From: Cytobacillus oceanisediminis 2691
GTDB lineage: Bacteria; Bacillota; Bacilli; Bacillales; Cytobacillaceae
NCBI RefSeq assembly: GCF_007678455.1
Contig: NZ_VEEP01000005.1
Location: forward strand, 170,380 to 234,379
DNA: 64,000 bases
Direction of reading: 5' to 3'
Below, piece by piece: positions 10,160 to 19,344 of the stretch. The position numbers and the translations under genes are program-made. A model generated the notes under the pieces. It made no database searches. It was given only the letters and a program-made list of their open reading frames with translations, and was not told the origin of the DNA. Positions within the stretch are counted from its first letter, which is position 1; each line of letters begins with the position of its first letter.

Positions 10160-11287
10160 TTATTTGATAATCACTTCATCCTTCCCTTTGATGAATGTCC
10201 ATACATCCTGGAATACATTCGCTCGTTGCAGGGTATTAAAGACAACCAGGACGACAGGACCGACAATCAGACCAAGGAAGCCGATGGTCTTGAACCCGAC
10301 AAAAAGAGCAATCAAGGTTGCGAGCGGATCCAGCCCGATGCTGGAAGACAGGATTTTCGGCTCCATGACCTGCCTCTGCACGAGGACGACAATATATAAA
10401 ACACCCAAACCAATTGCGGTAGCCATATCACCGGCGATTGCTTCATAAATGATCCATGGAACAAACACAGCGCCTGTGCCTAGATAGGGAATAATATCGA
10501 CAATCCCTGTAACAAGGGCAATTGTGATGGCATAATCGATACGAAGGATCAGCAAGCCAATCAGGATGATGACCGTTGTGATCGATATCAGGGTAGCCTG
10601 AGCTTTCACGAAACCAAATAACGCCTTTTTTAAATCGATAAAAACGGTTCTGCTGCTTGTCCTTGCCCGTTTCGGCAGCAGCCGGTTACTCAAAGCGGAT
10701 AATCTGTACCAGTCTTTGCTGATGAAGAAAGTCCCCAGGAGTGAGAAAATAAGAACGGTAGCTGCATTTGGGAACCATGATAGGATGTTGGGGATTTTTT
10801 CGAAAAAGTTCTTGATGAAATTCCCTGCAGTGGTTCCGATGTTGGCGCCGACATTCTGGATATTATTCATGATCGTATCCTGCTGGTCCGCTTCAAGGTT
10901 CTGGAACATTCCAGCCAACTGGTTATAAAGCGGAATGAGCTGCGCAGCGAATAAGTGCTCTACGTAATCAATCAGTGTAACAAGGTGTTCGGGAACAACC
11001 TTTGCGAGATATTCAGCTCCAGAAGCGATTTCTACAATAAGCAAAGTAATCAGTCCGGCAAACAATGACATAATCAGGACAAGGGCAATAATCACTGCCA
11101 GGGCCCTGGGCATTTTCACCCGTTCTTGAAAAAAGTTGACGAGTGGGTTCATCATAAATGCAATCAGAAACCCGATGATGAATGGATAGGTGACCTTTGA
11201 GACAAAAAATAAGGCTAATGCTCCTGCGACAATCACGCTGATGACCAGAATAAAGCGCAGTGTTCGATGAAGATATACGAGGTTCAA
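10160..11287 (-). CDS. ytvI: sporulation integral membrane protein YtvI (AI-2E transporter family)
   Basis: Polytopic membrane protein of 375 residues of the AI-2E/UPF0118 exporter family. About eight membrane segments are visible, in pairs near the N-terminus, at residues 55-95, and from about residue 190 to the end. The C-terminal region holds the family block TGIVDIIPYLGTGAVFVPW. YtvI members are linked to sporulation by annotation; the substrate is unknown. TTG at 11287 is chosen because AAAGGAGG stands 7 bp before it. Its start overlaps the stop of a possible 37-codon ORF upstream, which suggests coupling. Confidence 0.87.
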   Translation of the reverse strand: MNLVYLHRTLRFILVISVIVAGALALFFVSKVTYPFIIGFLIAFMMNPLVNFFQERVKMPRALAVIIALVLIMSLFAGLITLLIVEIASGAEYLAKVVPEHLVTLIDYVEHLFAAQLIPLYNQLAGMFQNLEADQQDTIMNNIQNVGANIGTTAGNFIKNFFEKIPNILSWFPNAATVLIFSLLGTFFISKDWYRLSALSNRLLPKRARTSSRTVFIDLKKALFGFVKAQATLISITTVIILIGLLILRIDYAITIALVTGIVDIIPYLGTGAVFVPWIIYEAIAGDMATAIGLGVLYIVVLVQRQVMEPKILSSSIGLDPLATLIALFVGFKTIGFLGLIVGPVVLVVFNTLQRANVFQDVWTFIKGKDEVIIK

Positions 11288-11397
11288 GCAGGTTCCTCCT
11301 TTTGGAATGGCCAATCTGGTGGGGGTGTTTCCAATTGTACGTCCTGCAAACTTGATGCCAGTCCTGAAAGTTTTTCTACAATATACGGTCTGTCCAT
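11284..11397 (-). CDS. possible 37-residue peptide, coupled to ytvI
   Basis: A short ORF (MDRPYIVEKLSGLASSL..., ending PPPDWPFQKEEPA) whose TGA overlaps the ytvI TTG start. The spelling looks protein-like, with a proline-rich acidic end, but the only ribosome site (GAGGT) is about 12 bp from the ATG. The open frame continues upstream to 11532. I do not recognise a family. Confidence 0.4.
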   Translation of the reverse strand: MDRPYIVEKLSGLASSLQDVQLETPPPDWPFQKEEPA

Positions 11398-11583
11398 AAA
11401 AAAGATTCGACCTCTATATGAAAATCCCTTTAAAAACCTCTTCTGCATGAAGAATATAATAGTGAATACGGACAAAGAATTGCAGCGTATATTAATAGAT
11501 GCAATGCCAGGGATACTACTTGCTTGGTGCAATATTTTAAATTATGTTACAATAGTTTTAACCGTGGAAGGATGACAAATTTT

Positions 11584-12042
11584 ATGCTGGAGCCTATGCT
11601 ATTTTTACTAACTTTGCTGGTGATTGCCTTTGTGGCCAAGAACCAATCATTAATCATTGCGGTATTGGTCCTCCTTGTAATGAAGATTGCTGGATTTGAG
11701 GCTAAAACGTTTTCACTTATACAGGGAAAAGGAATTAACTGGGGAGTTACCGTCATCACGATCGCCGTCCTGGCTCCGATTGCGAGCGGGGATATTGGCT
11801 TCAAGGATTTATCAGGTGCGTTTAAGTCGCCATATGCATGGATTGCCCTCATTTCCGGAATGGCAGTTGCTTTGCTTGCAAAAGGCGGGGTTACATTGCT
11901 GGCTGAAGATCCGCATATCACTACTGCACTCGTCCTTGGAACGATACTGGCGGTTTCAATTTTCAAAGGTGTAGCTGTCGGTCCGCTGATCGGCGCAGGG
12001 ATTGCCTATGCTGCAATGAAAATCTTTGATTTTCTTAAATAG
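11584..12042 (+). CDS. ytwI: DUF441 membrane protein YtwI
   Basis: Membrane protein of 152 residues that matches the B. subtilis YtwI sequence I recall (KGINWGVT, IASGDIGFKDL, AKGGVTLLAEDPHITTALV, GVAVGPLIGAGIAYAAM). Four or five hydrophobic segments are visible and there are no catalytic motifs. Function is unknown. I take ATG 11584; AAGGA lies 11 bp upstream. An ATG at 11572 lacks room for a ribosome site. It is divergent from ytvI. Confidence 0.85.
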   Translation: MLEPMLFLLTLLVIAFVAKNQSLIIAVLVLLVMKIAGFEAKTFSLIQGKGINWGVTVITIAVLAPIASGDIGFKDLSGAFKSPYAWIALISGMAVALLAKGGVTLLAEDPHITTALVLGTILAVSIFKGVAVGPLIGAGIAYAAMKIFDFLK

Positions 12043-12049
12043 CCTTTTT

Positions 12050-12259
12050 TTAAAATAATATTTTCTGCTGAATTAAGTTGTTTTCATTCACAAATGTCAG
12101 ATAATTGTTTATAATAGGACTTGTAACTGCTTCCATTCTCTTATATAGGCTAAGGAGAGAAGCGGAATCCACGGTTTTATTCATTTCATAAAATGTAAGC
12201 ATTTTCTTTTTTTTGACGGCTGCCTGAGCAAGCGCTCGATACCATCTTGTGTATGGCAA
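12050..12259 (-). CDS. possible small protein or gene remnant
   Basis: A - strand frame between ytwI and citZ gives 69 residues from a TTG codon (MPYTRWYRALAQ...). The frame stays open upstream to about 12355 with natural-looking protein sequence (EKPNHTPATDRFRPD) but no usual start codon or ribosome site. It may be a real gene with a missed start, a decayed gene or chance. No family is recognised. Confidence 0.3.
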   Translation of the reverse strand: MPYTRWYRALAQAAVKKKKMLTFYEMNKTVDSASLLSLYKRMEAVTSPIINNYLTFVNENNLIQQKILF

Positions 12260-12314
12260 ATCCGGTCGGAAACGGTCTGTCGCCGGCGTATGATTCGGCT
12301 TTTCGTATAAAGTG

Positions 12315-12352
12315 TCAGAAATTTCTTTTTTCTGATCGCTGTTCTGAACAGC
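12315..12352. promoter_or_regulatory. two adjacent palindromes before citZ
   Basis: TCAGAAA-N7-TTTCTGA (12315-12335) is followed two bases later by GCTGTTC-T-GAACAGC (12338-12352), a perfect 7-1-7 palindrome. They end 62 bp before the citZ start, in the likely promoter region. The second looks like an operator. It is not a LexA box, which has the half-sites in the other order. Confidence 0.45.
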
Positions 12353-12414
12353 AATTCAACATACAGACAAATTATGGGATATGGGGAAATTAAACTACAA
12401 AGGAGAGATTGAGT

Positions 12415-13530
12415 ATGACAGTAACACGTGGTCTTGAAGGGGTAGTGGCAACAACATCTTCTATCAGTTCTATCATCGATGATACGCTGACTTATGTTGG
12501 CTATGACATTGACGATTTAGCTGAAAATGCTAGTTTCGAAGAAGTGATTTACCTATTATGGCACCGCAAGCTTCCTACAGCGGCAGAGTTGGACGAATTG
12601 AAGAAGCAGCTCGCAGAGAATGCAGCATTGCCAAAGGAAGTGCTTGAGCATTTCAAGATGTACCCGATCGATAAAGTCCATCCGATGGCTGCAGTTCGCT
12701 CGGCAGTATCTCTTTTAGGATTATATGATGATGAAGCAGATGTCATGGAGAAAGAAGCGAATTACCGCAAAGCAATTCGTCTTCAGGCGAAAATGCCAGC
12801 TATTGTTACCGCTTTTGCAAGAGTTAGAAAAGGCCTTGAGCCAATTGCTCCAAGGGAAGACCTTAATTTCGCAGCAAACTTCCTGTATATGCTGACAGGC
12901 GAAGAGCCTGAAGATGTAGCTGTAGAAGCTATGAACAAAGCTCTTGTCCTGCACGCTGATCATGAGCTTAATGCTTCAACATTCACAGCACGCGTATGTG
13001 TTGCGACACTATCAGATGTTTACTCTGGTGTAACAGCTGCTATCGGTGCATTAAAGGGACCTCTTCACGGAGGAGCTAACGAAGCAGTTATGAAAATGCT
13101 GACTGAAATCGGCACACTTGAAAATGTAGAGCCGGCAATCCGTGAAAAGCTTGCGAACAAGGAAAAAATCATGGGCTTCGGCCACCGTGTATATCGCCAG
13201 GGCGACCCTCGCGCAAAGCACTTGAGAGAAATGTCCAAGAGATTGACTGAACTTACTGGCGAACCACATTGGTACGATATGTCCACTAAGATCGAAGAAA
13301 TCGTCACAGGCGAAAAGAACCTGCCGCCGAATGTGGATTTCTATTCTGCATCCGTATATCACAGCCTTGGCATCGACCATGACCTGTTCACGCCAATTTT
13401 TGCTGTGAGCCGTGTATCCGGATGGCTTGCGCATATCCTTGAACAGTATGACAACAACCGTCTGATCCGCCCTCGTGCTGATTATACAGGTCCTGGAAAG
13501 CAAGAATATGTTCCCGTTGAAATGAGATAA
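12415..13530 (+). CDS. citZ: citrate synthase
   Basis: Condenses oxaloacetate and acetyl-CoA to citrate. The 371-residue protein matches the short type II-like citrate synthases of Bacillus. It shows GPLHGGANE and GFGHRVY (active-site histidines) and VDFYSASVYHSLGI with the catalytic aspartate. The ATG at 12415 has AAGGAGAGA 8 bp upstream. It is first in the citZ-icd-mdh cluster and is separated from icd by a stable hairpin. In B. subtilis citZ responds to CcpC and CcpA; I could not place a convincing CcpC site here. Confidence 0.97.
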   Translation: MTVTRGLEGVVATTSSISSIIDDTLTYVGYDIDDLAENASFEEVIYLLWHRKLPTAAELDELKKQLAENAALPKEVLEHFKMYPIDKVHPMAAVRSAVSLLGLYDDEADVMEKEANYRKAIRLQAKMPAIVTAFARVRKGLEPIAPREDLNFAANFLYMLTGEEPEDVAVEAMNKALVLHADHELNASTFTARVCVATLSDVYSGVTAAIGALKGPLHGGANEAVMKMLTEIGTLENVEPAIREKLANKEKIMGFGHRVYRQGDPRAKHLREMSKRLTELTGEPHWYDMSTKIEEIVTGEKNLPPNVDFYSASVYHSLGIDHDLFTPIFAVSRVSGWLAHILEQYDNNRLIRPRADYTGPGKQEYVPVEMR

Positions 13531-13628
13531 TTTTTAGAAATAGAGGAGCAATATTTTACTTTTGGGTGAAAAATTGCTGTAATAGGAGAGTGAGGGCAGT
13601 CAGTCATTATTGCCTGGCTTCCCTGAGA

Positions 13629-13661
13629 AAAGGTTAGAGGCATACAAGCCTGCTAACCTTT
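13629..13661 (+). other. intercistronic hairpin between citZ and icd
   Basis: AAAGGTTAG/CTAACCTTT arms enclose a further AGGC/GCCT pairing and a 6-nt loop. There is no U-run, so it may be an mRNA processing or stability structure rather than a terminator. Confidence 0.6.
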
Positions 13662-13701
13662 GATTATGAATTGAATGAGGATTTTGGAGGGAGAGAAAAC
13701 A

Positions 13702-14970
13702 ATGCAAGGTGAAAAAATCACAGTCAAAGATGGAGTATTAAACGTACCAAATAATCCAATCGTTCCATTTATCGAGGGTGACGGAACAGGTCCAGATATT
13801 TGGGCAGCGTCGGTTAGAGTTCTTGATGCAGCTGTTGAAAAAGCTTATAAGGGTGAGCGCAAGATTGTCTGGAAAGAAGTTCTTGCTGGAGAAAAGGCAT
13901 TCAACCAGACTGGCGAGTGGCTTCCAAGTGAAACATTAGAGTTGATCAATGAATACTTAATCGCGATTAAGGGACCTCTTACAACACCAATCGGTGGCGG
14001 AATCCGTTCCCTTAACGTTGCACTGCGTCAAGAACTTGACCTATTCGTGTGCCTGCGTCCTGTTCGCTGGTTCGAAGGTGTACCTTCACCTGTAAAGCGT
14101 CCTCAGGACACTGACATGGTTATTTTCCGTGAAAACACTGAAGATATCTATGCGGGTATCGAATATGCAAGCGGATCTGACGAAGTCAAGAAACTTCTTG
14201 AATTCCTGCAAAACGAAATGGGAGTAAATAAAATCCGTTTCCCTGAAACTTCAGGTATCGGTATCAAGCCTGTTTCCAAAGAAGGAACAGAGCGCCTTGT
14301 ACGTTCAGCGATCAATTACGCCATCACAGAAGGCCGTAAGTCATTAACGCTTGTACATAAGGGCAATATCATGAAATTCACAGAAGGCGCGTTCAAAAAC
14401 TGGGGTTATGAACTTGCTGAAAAAGAATTCGGTGATAAGGTATTCACATGGGCTCAGTATGACAAGATTAAAGAAGAACAAGGTACGGATGCAGCAAACA
14501 AAGCTCAGTCTGATGCAGAGGCTGCTGGCAAGATCATCGTTAAAGATGCGATTGCTGATATCTTCCTTCAACAGATCCTTACACGTCCGAAAGAGTTCGA
14601 TGTTGTTGCAACAATGAACCTTAACGGCGACTACATTTCAGATGCACTTGCAGCACAGGTAGGCGGTATCGGTATCGCTCCTGGAGCAAATATCAACTAT
14701 GAAACTGGCCACGCTATTTTCGAAGCGACTCATGGTACAGCTCCGAAATATGCTGGTTTAGATAAAGTTAACCCGTCTTCAGTAATCCTTTCAGGCGTCC
14801 TGATGCTTGAACACCTTGGCTGGACTGAAGCAGCTAACCTGATCGTCAAGTCAATGGAAAAATCAATCGCTTCAAAGGTTGTAACATATGACTTCGCACG
14901 GTTGATGGATGGCGCTACAGAAGTCAAGACTTCTGAGTTCGGTGATGAACTGATCAAGAACATGGGCTAA
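13702..14970 (+). CDS. icd: isocitrate dehydrogenase (NADP)
   Basis: Oxidises isocitrate to 2-oxoglutarate with NADP in the TCA cycle. The 422-residue protein is close to B. subtilis Icd throughout: [23 protein letters not shown] (substrate serine and arginine), [31 protein letters not shown], and the NADP loop [15 protein letters not shown] 13702 follows GGAGGGAGAG; an in-frame upstream codon at 13675 has no ribosome site. Confidence 0.97.
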   Translation: MQGEKITVKDGVLNVPNNPIVPFIEGDGTGPDIWAASVRVLDAAVEKAYKGERKIVWKEVLAGEKAFNQTGEWLPSETLELINEYLIAIKGPLTTPIGGGIRSLNVALRQELDLFVCLRPVRWFEGVPSPVKRPQDTDMVIFRENTEDIYAGIEYASGSDEVKKLLEFLQNEMGVNKIRFPETSGIGIKPVSKEGTERLVRSAINYAITEGRKSLTLVHKGNIMKFTEGAFKNWGYELAEKEFGDKVFTWAQYDKIKEEQGTDAANKAQSDAEAAGKIIVKDAIADIFLQQILTRPKEFDVVATMNLNGDYISDALAAQVGGIGIAPGANINYETGHAIFEATHGTAPKYAGLDKVNPSSVILSGVLMLEHLGWTEAANLIVKSMEKSIASKVVTYDFARLMDGATEVKTSEFGDELIKNMG

Positions 14971-14980
14971 AAATGTGCGG

Positions 14981-15007
14981 AAGGCTATCCTTTTTAAGGA
15001 TAGCCTT
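14981..15007 (+). other. intercistronic hairpin between icd and mdh
   Basis: A nearly perfect 12-bp stem (AAGGCTATCCTT, with its complement ending at 15007) lacks a good T-run. It may be a partial terminator or a stabilising structure that sets mdh expression relative to citZ-icd. Confidence 0.6.
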
Positions 15008-15060
15008 TACATAAATATCATATATTTTTAAAAATATATTCGTTCTGAGGAGGAAGCCTT

Positions 15061-15999
15061 ATGTCATTGAAACGCAAAAAGATTTCTGTCATTGGTGGAG
15101 GATTCACTGGAGCAACTACAGCATTTTTACTGGCGCAAAAAGAACTTGGGGATGTAGTATTAGTCGATATTCCTCAAATGGAAAACCCTACTAAAGGGAA
15201 AGCGCTTGATATGCTTGAAGCGAGCCCTGTTCAAGGTTTCGATGCTAACATTACTGGTACTTCAAGCTATGAAGATACTAAAGACTCTGACATCGTAGTT
15301 GTAACAGCTGGTATTGCCCGCAAGCCCGGCATGAGTCGTGATGACCTGGTTCAGACGAACCAAAAGATCATGAAGAGTGTTGCCCAGGAAATCGCTAAGC
15401 ACTCTCCTAATAGTTTCATCGTTGTGTTGACTAACCCAGTTGATGCTATGACGTATACTATTTTCAAAGAGTCCGGTTTCCCTAAAAACCGCGTAATCGG
15501 CCAATCAGGCGTATTGGATACAGCACGTTTCCGTACATTCGTAGCCCAGGAATTGAACCTTTCCGTAAAAGATGTTACTGGTTTTGTCCTTGGAGGCCAT
15601 GGAGATGATATGGTACCACTTGTGCGTTATTCATATGCAGGAGGCATTCCTCTTGAGACATTAATTCCAAAAGAACGCCTTGAAGAGATTGTAGAGCGCA
15701 CTCGCAAAGGCGGAGGCGAAATTGTCAACCTTCTTGGAAATGGCAGCGCTTACTATGCACCTGCAGCTTCGCTGGTAGAAATGTGCGAAGCAATCCTTAA
15801 AGACCAGCGCCGTGTTCTTCCGGCGATTGCCTATCTTGAAGGCGAATATGGATATGAAGGAATCTATCTGGGAGTTCCAACGATTCTTGGAGCCGGGGGA
15901 ATCGAGAAAGTAATTGAACTTGAACTGACAGAAGATGAAAAAGCTGCCCTCGATAAATCAGCAGAATCAGTCCGTAATGTGATGGCTGTTTTGGCATAA
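15061..15999 (+). CDS. mdh: malate dehydrogenase (LDH-like type)
   Basis: Interconverts malate and oxaloacetate with NAD. The 312-residue protein belongs to the lactate dehydrogenase-like malate dehydrogenases. It has [15 protein letters not shown] (dinucleotide fold), VDIPQ (NAD-selecting aspartate), [10 protein letters not shown] (substrate arginines) and GGHGDDMVP with the catalytic histidine at residue 180. GAGGAGG precedes ATG 15061. A terminator follows at 16072. Confidence 0.97.
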   Translation: MSLKRKKISVIGGGFTGATTAFLLAQKELGDVVLVDIPQMENPTKGKALDMLEASPVQGFDANITGTSSYEDTKDSDIVVVTAGIARKPGMSRDDLVQTNQKIMKSVAQEIAKHSPNSFIVVLTNPVDAMTYTIFKESGFPKNRVIGQSGVLDTARFRTFVAQELNLSVKDVTGFVLGGHGDDMVPLVRYSYAGGIPLETLIPKERLEEIVERTRKGGGEIVNLLGNGSAYYAPAASLVEMCEAILKDQRRVLPAIAYLEGEYGYEGIYLGVPTILGAGGIEKVIELELTEDEKAALDKSAESVRNVMAVLA

Positions 16000-16071
16000 T
16001 ACGGTCATTCATTCGGGAAACTTTTTACATCACATGCTATGACTCAATCGGTTCGAAAACAGCCTAAAAAG

Positions 16072-16098
16072 AATCGGGGAACCTTCCCCGATTTTTTT
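16072..16098 (+). terminator. intrinsic terminator after mdh
   Basis: A 9-bp stem (AATCGGGGA/TCCCCGATT) with a 4-nt loop is followed by a run of T. Confidence 0.9.
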
Positions 16099-16179
16099 CC
16101 AATATGGGACGTATATTGTTTTCGGACAGGGGAATATAATGCAACTAAATCGAACTTCTATTGCAAAGGGGTAAGTGCT

Positions 16180-16656
16180 ATGCTGCTTGGAAGAAAACGT
16201 AAGCTTGGCAGGAAAATAGAAGAAATGACTGTCGGAGAAAAATTGACATTAACAGAAAAGATTGAGGATAAAGACCTTCTGTTGTATTTGGGTTTGACGA
16301 ATGATGCGAATCCTTTGTATATCCAGCATGATTATGCTTCACAAACACCATATGAAAAGCCGATTGTTCCTGCAATCATGCTGAATGGGATCATCACTTC
16401 GGCTGTTTCCAAATATCTTCCGGGACCTGGAAGCCATATTCTTAAGCAGGATATAGAGTATTTGAAACCTGTCTATCATTATGGGACAGTGCAATTCTTG
16501 TTTGAAGTGACCGAAGTCATCAAGAGCAAGCATAATGTTGAGATCACGGTTACTGGAAAAAATGAAGATGATGAGACAGTGGTAAAAGGCCGGATGCTCG
16601 TCTGTCCGCCATATCCAGTACAGCGCTTGGACGGTAAGGCATTGGAGAATTTTTGA
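16180..16656 (+). CDS. MaoC-like hotdog dehydratase domain protein
   Basis: A 158-residue protein with the MaoC/R-hydratase pattern: an N-terminal TVGEKLTLTEKIEDKDLLLYLGLTNDANPL..., then HDYASQTPYEKPIVPAIML and VYHYGTVQF. Family members hydrate enoyl-CoA or similar thioesters; the substrate here is unknown. The usual catalytic Asp/His pair is represented by NDANPLY and the following HDYA. ATG 16180 has AAAGGGG upstream, and TATAAT at 16135-16140 suggests its own promoter. It sits between mdh and phoP with terminators on both sides. Confidence 0.8.
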   Translation: MLLGRKRKLGRKIEEMTVGEKLTLTEKIEDKDLLLYLGLTNDANPLYIQHDYASQTPYEKPIVPAIMLNGIITSAVSKYLPGPGSHILKQDIEYLKPVYHYGTVQFLFEVTEVIKSKHNVEITVTGKNEDDETVVKGRMLVCPPYPVQRLDGKALENF

Positions 16657-16662
16657 GTTTTG

Positions 16663-16692
16663 GGATGTACATTCATTTGTACATCCTTTTTC
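16663..16692 (+). terminator. intrinsic terminator before phoP
   Basis: GGATGTACA/TGTACATCC 9-bp stem with a 6-nt loop and TTTTT tail. Confidence 0.88.
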
Positions 16693-16791
16693 ATTTTATT
16701 CTAAAATTTGATTTTAGACAGCGGGTTGATATTATAATGTAGATAGAGCTAATTGGATGAATCAGGGGTAATAACTTTTTTGGAGGCTTAT

Positions 16792-17508
16792 ATGAACAAG
16801 AAGGTCTTGGTTGTGGATGATGAACAATCTATTGTGACACTGCTGAAGTATAATCTGGAGCAGGCTGGTTATTCCGTTGTGACAGGAATGGACGGTGAGG
16901 AAGGGATTCGCCTTGCTGCTGAAGAAAAACCCGATTTGATGGTCCTGGACTTGATGCTTCCGAAGCTTGATGGCATGGAAGTGTGCAAGCAGCTTAGGCA
17001 GCAGAAAATCAATGTACCGATATTAATGCTGACGGCAAAGGATGACGAGTTTGACAAAGTACTTGGCCTGGAGCTGGGTGCAGATGATTACATGACGAAG
17101 CCGTTCAGCCCGCGGGAAGTTGTTGCAAGGGTAAAAGCCATTCTTAGAAGGGTGCAGGCAGTGCCGGATCCCGTCGAGGAGAAGCCTGAGGACGAAGCCC
17201 AGATCAAAATAGGCGAACTCAGGATCATGCCGGATTTCTATGAAGCCTATTTCATGGAAGACTTGCTCGAATTGACACCGAAGGAATTCGAATTGCTTCT
17301 CTATCTGGCCAAAAGCAAAGGCCGGGTACTGACGCGTGACCAGCTGTTAAGTGCGGTCTGGAATTATGATTTTGCCGGAGACACAAGAATTGTAGATGTA
17401 CATATAAGCCACTTGCGCGAAAAGATCGAACAGAATACAAAAAAGCCGTCCTATATCAAAACCATTCGTGGTCTTGGCTATAAGCTGGAGGAACCGAAGG
17501 GAGAATGA
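16792..17508 (+). CDS. phoP: phosphate response regulator PhoP (OmpR family)
   Basis: Response regulator of the phosphate starvation system. The receiver domain has the DDE acidic pocket, the phosphoacceptor Asp at residue 53 in VLDLMLPKLDG, T at LTAKDD and K in YMTKPF. A winged-helix DNA-binding domain follows (LTPKEFELLLYLAKSKGRVLTRDQLL, RIVDVHISHLREKIE). It has 238 residues. ATG 16792 follows TGGAGG. The stop overlaps phoR by 4 bp. In Bacillus, PhoP binds repeats of TT(A/T/C)ACA at 11-bp spacing; such an array is present at 19958. Confidence 0.95.
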   Translation: MNKKVLVVDDEQSIVTLLKYNLEQAGYSVVTGMDGEEGIRLAAEEKPDLMVLDLMLPKLDGMEVCKQLRQQKINVPILMLTAKDDEFDKVLGLELGADDYMTKPFSPREVVARVKAILRRVQAVPDPVEEKPEDEAQIKIGELRIMPDFYEAYFMEDLLELTPKEFELLLYLAKSKGRVLTRDQLLSAVWNYDFAGDTRIVDVHISHLREKIEQNTKKPSYIKTIRGLGYKLEEPKGE

Positions 17509-19271
17509 CAAAGTACCGGACACGACTTTTATTTGCCCTCATTTCCTTGATCATCATCGTGTTAATAGGCCTGGGCCTTGTGTTGGGGCAATTATTCAAG
17601 AATTATTATATCAATTCATTCAATGAACGCCTGATGATTGAAATGAATCTTTTAACTTCCAATATCGAGCAAAACGGAGGGCTTGATTCGCTGGATAAAG
17701 AAGAAATTTTAAGGATGAGCCGGTTGTTGAATTCAAGGATCACCATCGTTGATCTGGACGGCGATATTCGTTACGACACTGGTGAACTATCAAGTACCAA
17801 AATCAGCAGGCATAGGGATATTATTGGGGATATTGTGGAAAATCCACCGAAATCAGAGAGCGACCTTGAAGTAGGCGGAGGCTTCGACCTGCATTATTAT
17901 TGGAATCCGCTCAGCCATGAAGGTAAAAAAGAAGGCTATGTATTTCTAACTACAAAAATCGATGAGCTGCAGAAAGCATATCGCCAAATCTGGTGGATTC
18001 TTACCGTTAGTCTTGGCTTGGCCTTGGTTGTGATCATCCTCCTCGGTACAAGGATTACGAACCGCTATACGAAACCAATCGAGTCTGCGACAAATGTAGC
18101 GATCGAACTGGCAAAAGGGAACTACCGTGCAAGGACTTATGAAGATCATATAGATGAAACGGGGATGCTCAGTTCGTCCATCAATATCCTGGCCAGAAAC
18201 CTTCAGGAACTGATGAAGCTAAAGGAATCCCAGCAGGATAGACTGACAACATTGTTAGAAAATATGGGCAGCGGTCTGATCCTGATTGACAGCAGGGGAT
18301 TTATCAACTTGATCAATAAGCCCTACAAGGAAATTTTCAATGTGGAACCTTCTGAGTATCTGTATAAACTTTATTATGAAGTCATTGACCATGAGGAAAT
18401 AATCAGGATGGTCGAAGAGATTTTCATGACTGAGCAAAAAGTAAGGAAGCAAGTTGTTCTTCCGATTGAGATTGAAAGACGCCATTTTGAAGTGTACGGA
18501 GTGCCAATCATCGGGACAAACAATGTCTGGAAAGGAATTCTCCTTGTCTTCCATGACATTTCGGAACTGAAAAAACTCGAGCAGATGAGGAAAGACTTTG
18601 TGGCCAACGTTTCGCACGAGCTTAAGACGCCCATCACTTCGATCAAGGGCTTTTCGGAAACACTTCTGGATGGCGCGATGCATGATAAAGATACATTGGA
18701 AGCTTTCCTTGAAATCATCTTGAAAGAAAGTGACCGCCTGCAAGTATTGATACAGGAGTTGCTTGACCTTTCCAAGATTGAACAGCATGGTTTCCATCTG
18801 TCAGCTGGAAGTGTGGATCTCCGCCAGCAAGCAGCTGAAGTCATTGAGATTTTAGAAGGAAAAGCTGCACAAAAGGATATCGTGCTAACGCTTGACCAGA
18901 AAGACCGTCAGGCAGTCATTGAAGGAGATGCTGACAGGCTGAAGCAGGTACTGATCAATCTCATCAGCAATGCCATAACGTATACACCAAATGGCGGCCG
19001 TGTGGAAATCTCTTTAATTGATCAGGATGACACTGTGTCTATTCTGGTAAAAGATTCAGGTATCGGTATTGAAAAAAGTGAGATTCCAAGGATCTTTGAA
19101 CGCTTTTACCGTGTGGATAGGGCAAGGAGCCGGAATTCTGGGGGAACAGGCCTTGGCCTTGCCATCGTCAAACATATCGTGGAAGCCCATAGAGGACAAA
19201 TTGAGGTAACCAGTCAAGTCGGCAAAGGAACCACCTTTACCATCAAGCTTTATAAGAAGCTGCCTCAATAA
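17505..19271 (+). CDS. phoR: phosphate sensor histidine kinase PhoR
   Basis: Membrane histidine kinase that phosphorylates PhoP. The 588-residue chain has TM1 (about residues 6-28), an extracytoplasmic domain, TM2 (about 162-182), HAMP, a PAS domain (about 245-350), the H-box VANVSHELKTPITS with His371, and the ATPase domain with N (LINLISNAITYTPNGG), G1 (DSGIGIEKSE) and G2 (GGTGLGLAIV) boxes. It starts at the ATGA overlap with phoP, so it is translationally coupled. Confidence 0.95.
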   Translation: MTKYRTRLLFALISLIIIVLIGLGLVLGQLFKNYYINSFNERLMIEMNLLTSNIEQNGGLDSLDKEEILRMSRLLNSRITIVDLDGDIRYDTGELSSTKISRHRDIIGDIVENPPKSESDLEVGGGFDLHYYWNPLSHEGKKEGYVFLTTKIDELQKAYRQIWWILTVSLGLALVVIILLGTRITNRYTKPIESATNVAIELAKGNYRARTYEDHIDETGMLSSSINILARNLQELMKLKESQQDRLTTLLENMGSGLILIDSRGFINLINKPYKEIFNVEPSEYLYKLYYEVIDHEEIIRMVEEIFMTEQKVRKQVVLPIEIERRHFEVYGVPIIGTNNVWKGILLVFHDISELKKLEQMRKDFVANVSHELKTPITSIKGFSETLLDGAMHDKDTLEAFLEIILKESDRLQVLIQELLDLSKIEQHGFHLSAGSVDLRQQAAEVIEILEGKAAQKDIVLTLDQKDRQAVIEGDADRLKQVLINLISNAITYTPNGGRVEISLIDQDDTVSILVKDSGIGIEKSEIPRIFERFYRVDRARSRNSGGTGLGLAIVKHIVEAHRGQIEVTSQVGKGTTFTIKLYKKLPQ

Positions 19272-19344
19272 GGAAATGGTTGAAGGTGTTCATTGCCTGC
19301 TTGGGAGAAGTGAAAGCAGAAACTTAATGAATAGGAGGATTGAA

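Noticed and set aside
12338-12352. LexA box before citZ
   Set aside because: The LexA site of Bacillus has GAAC-N4-GTTC; here the half-sites are in the opposite order with one central base.
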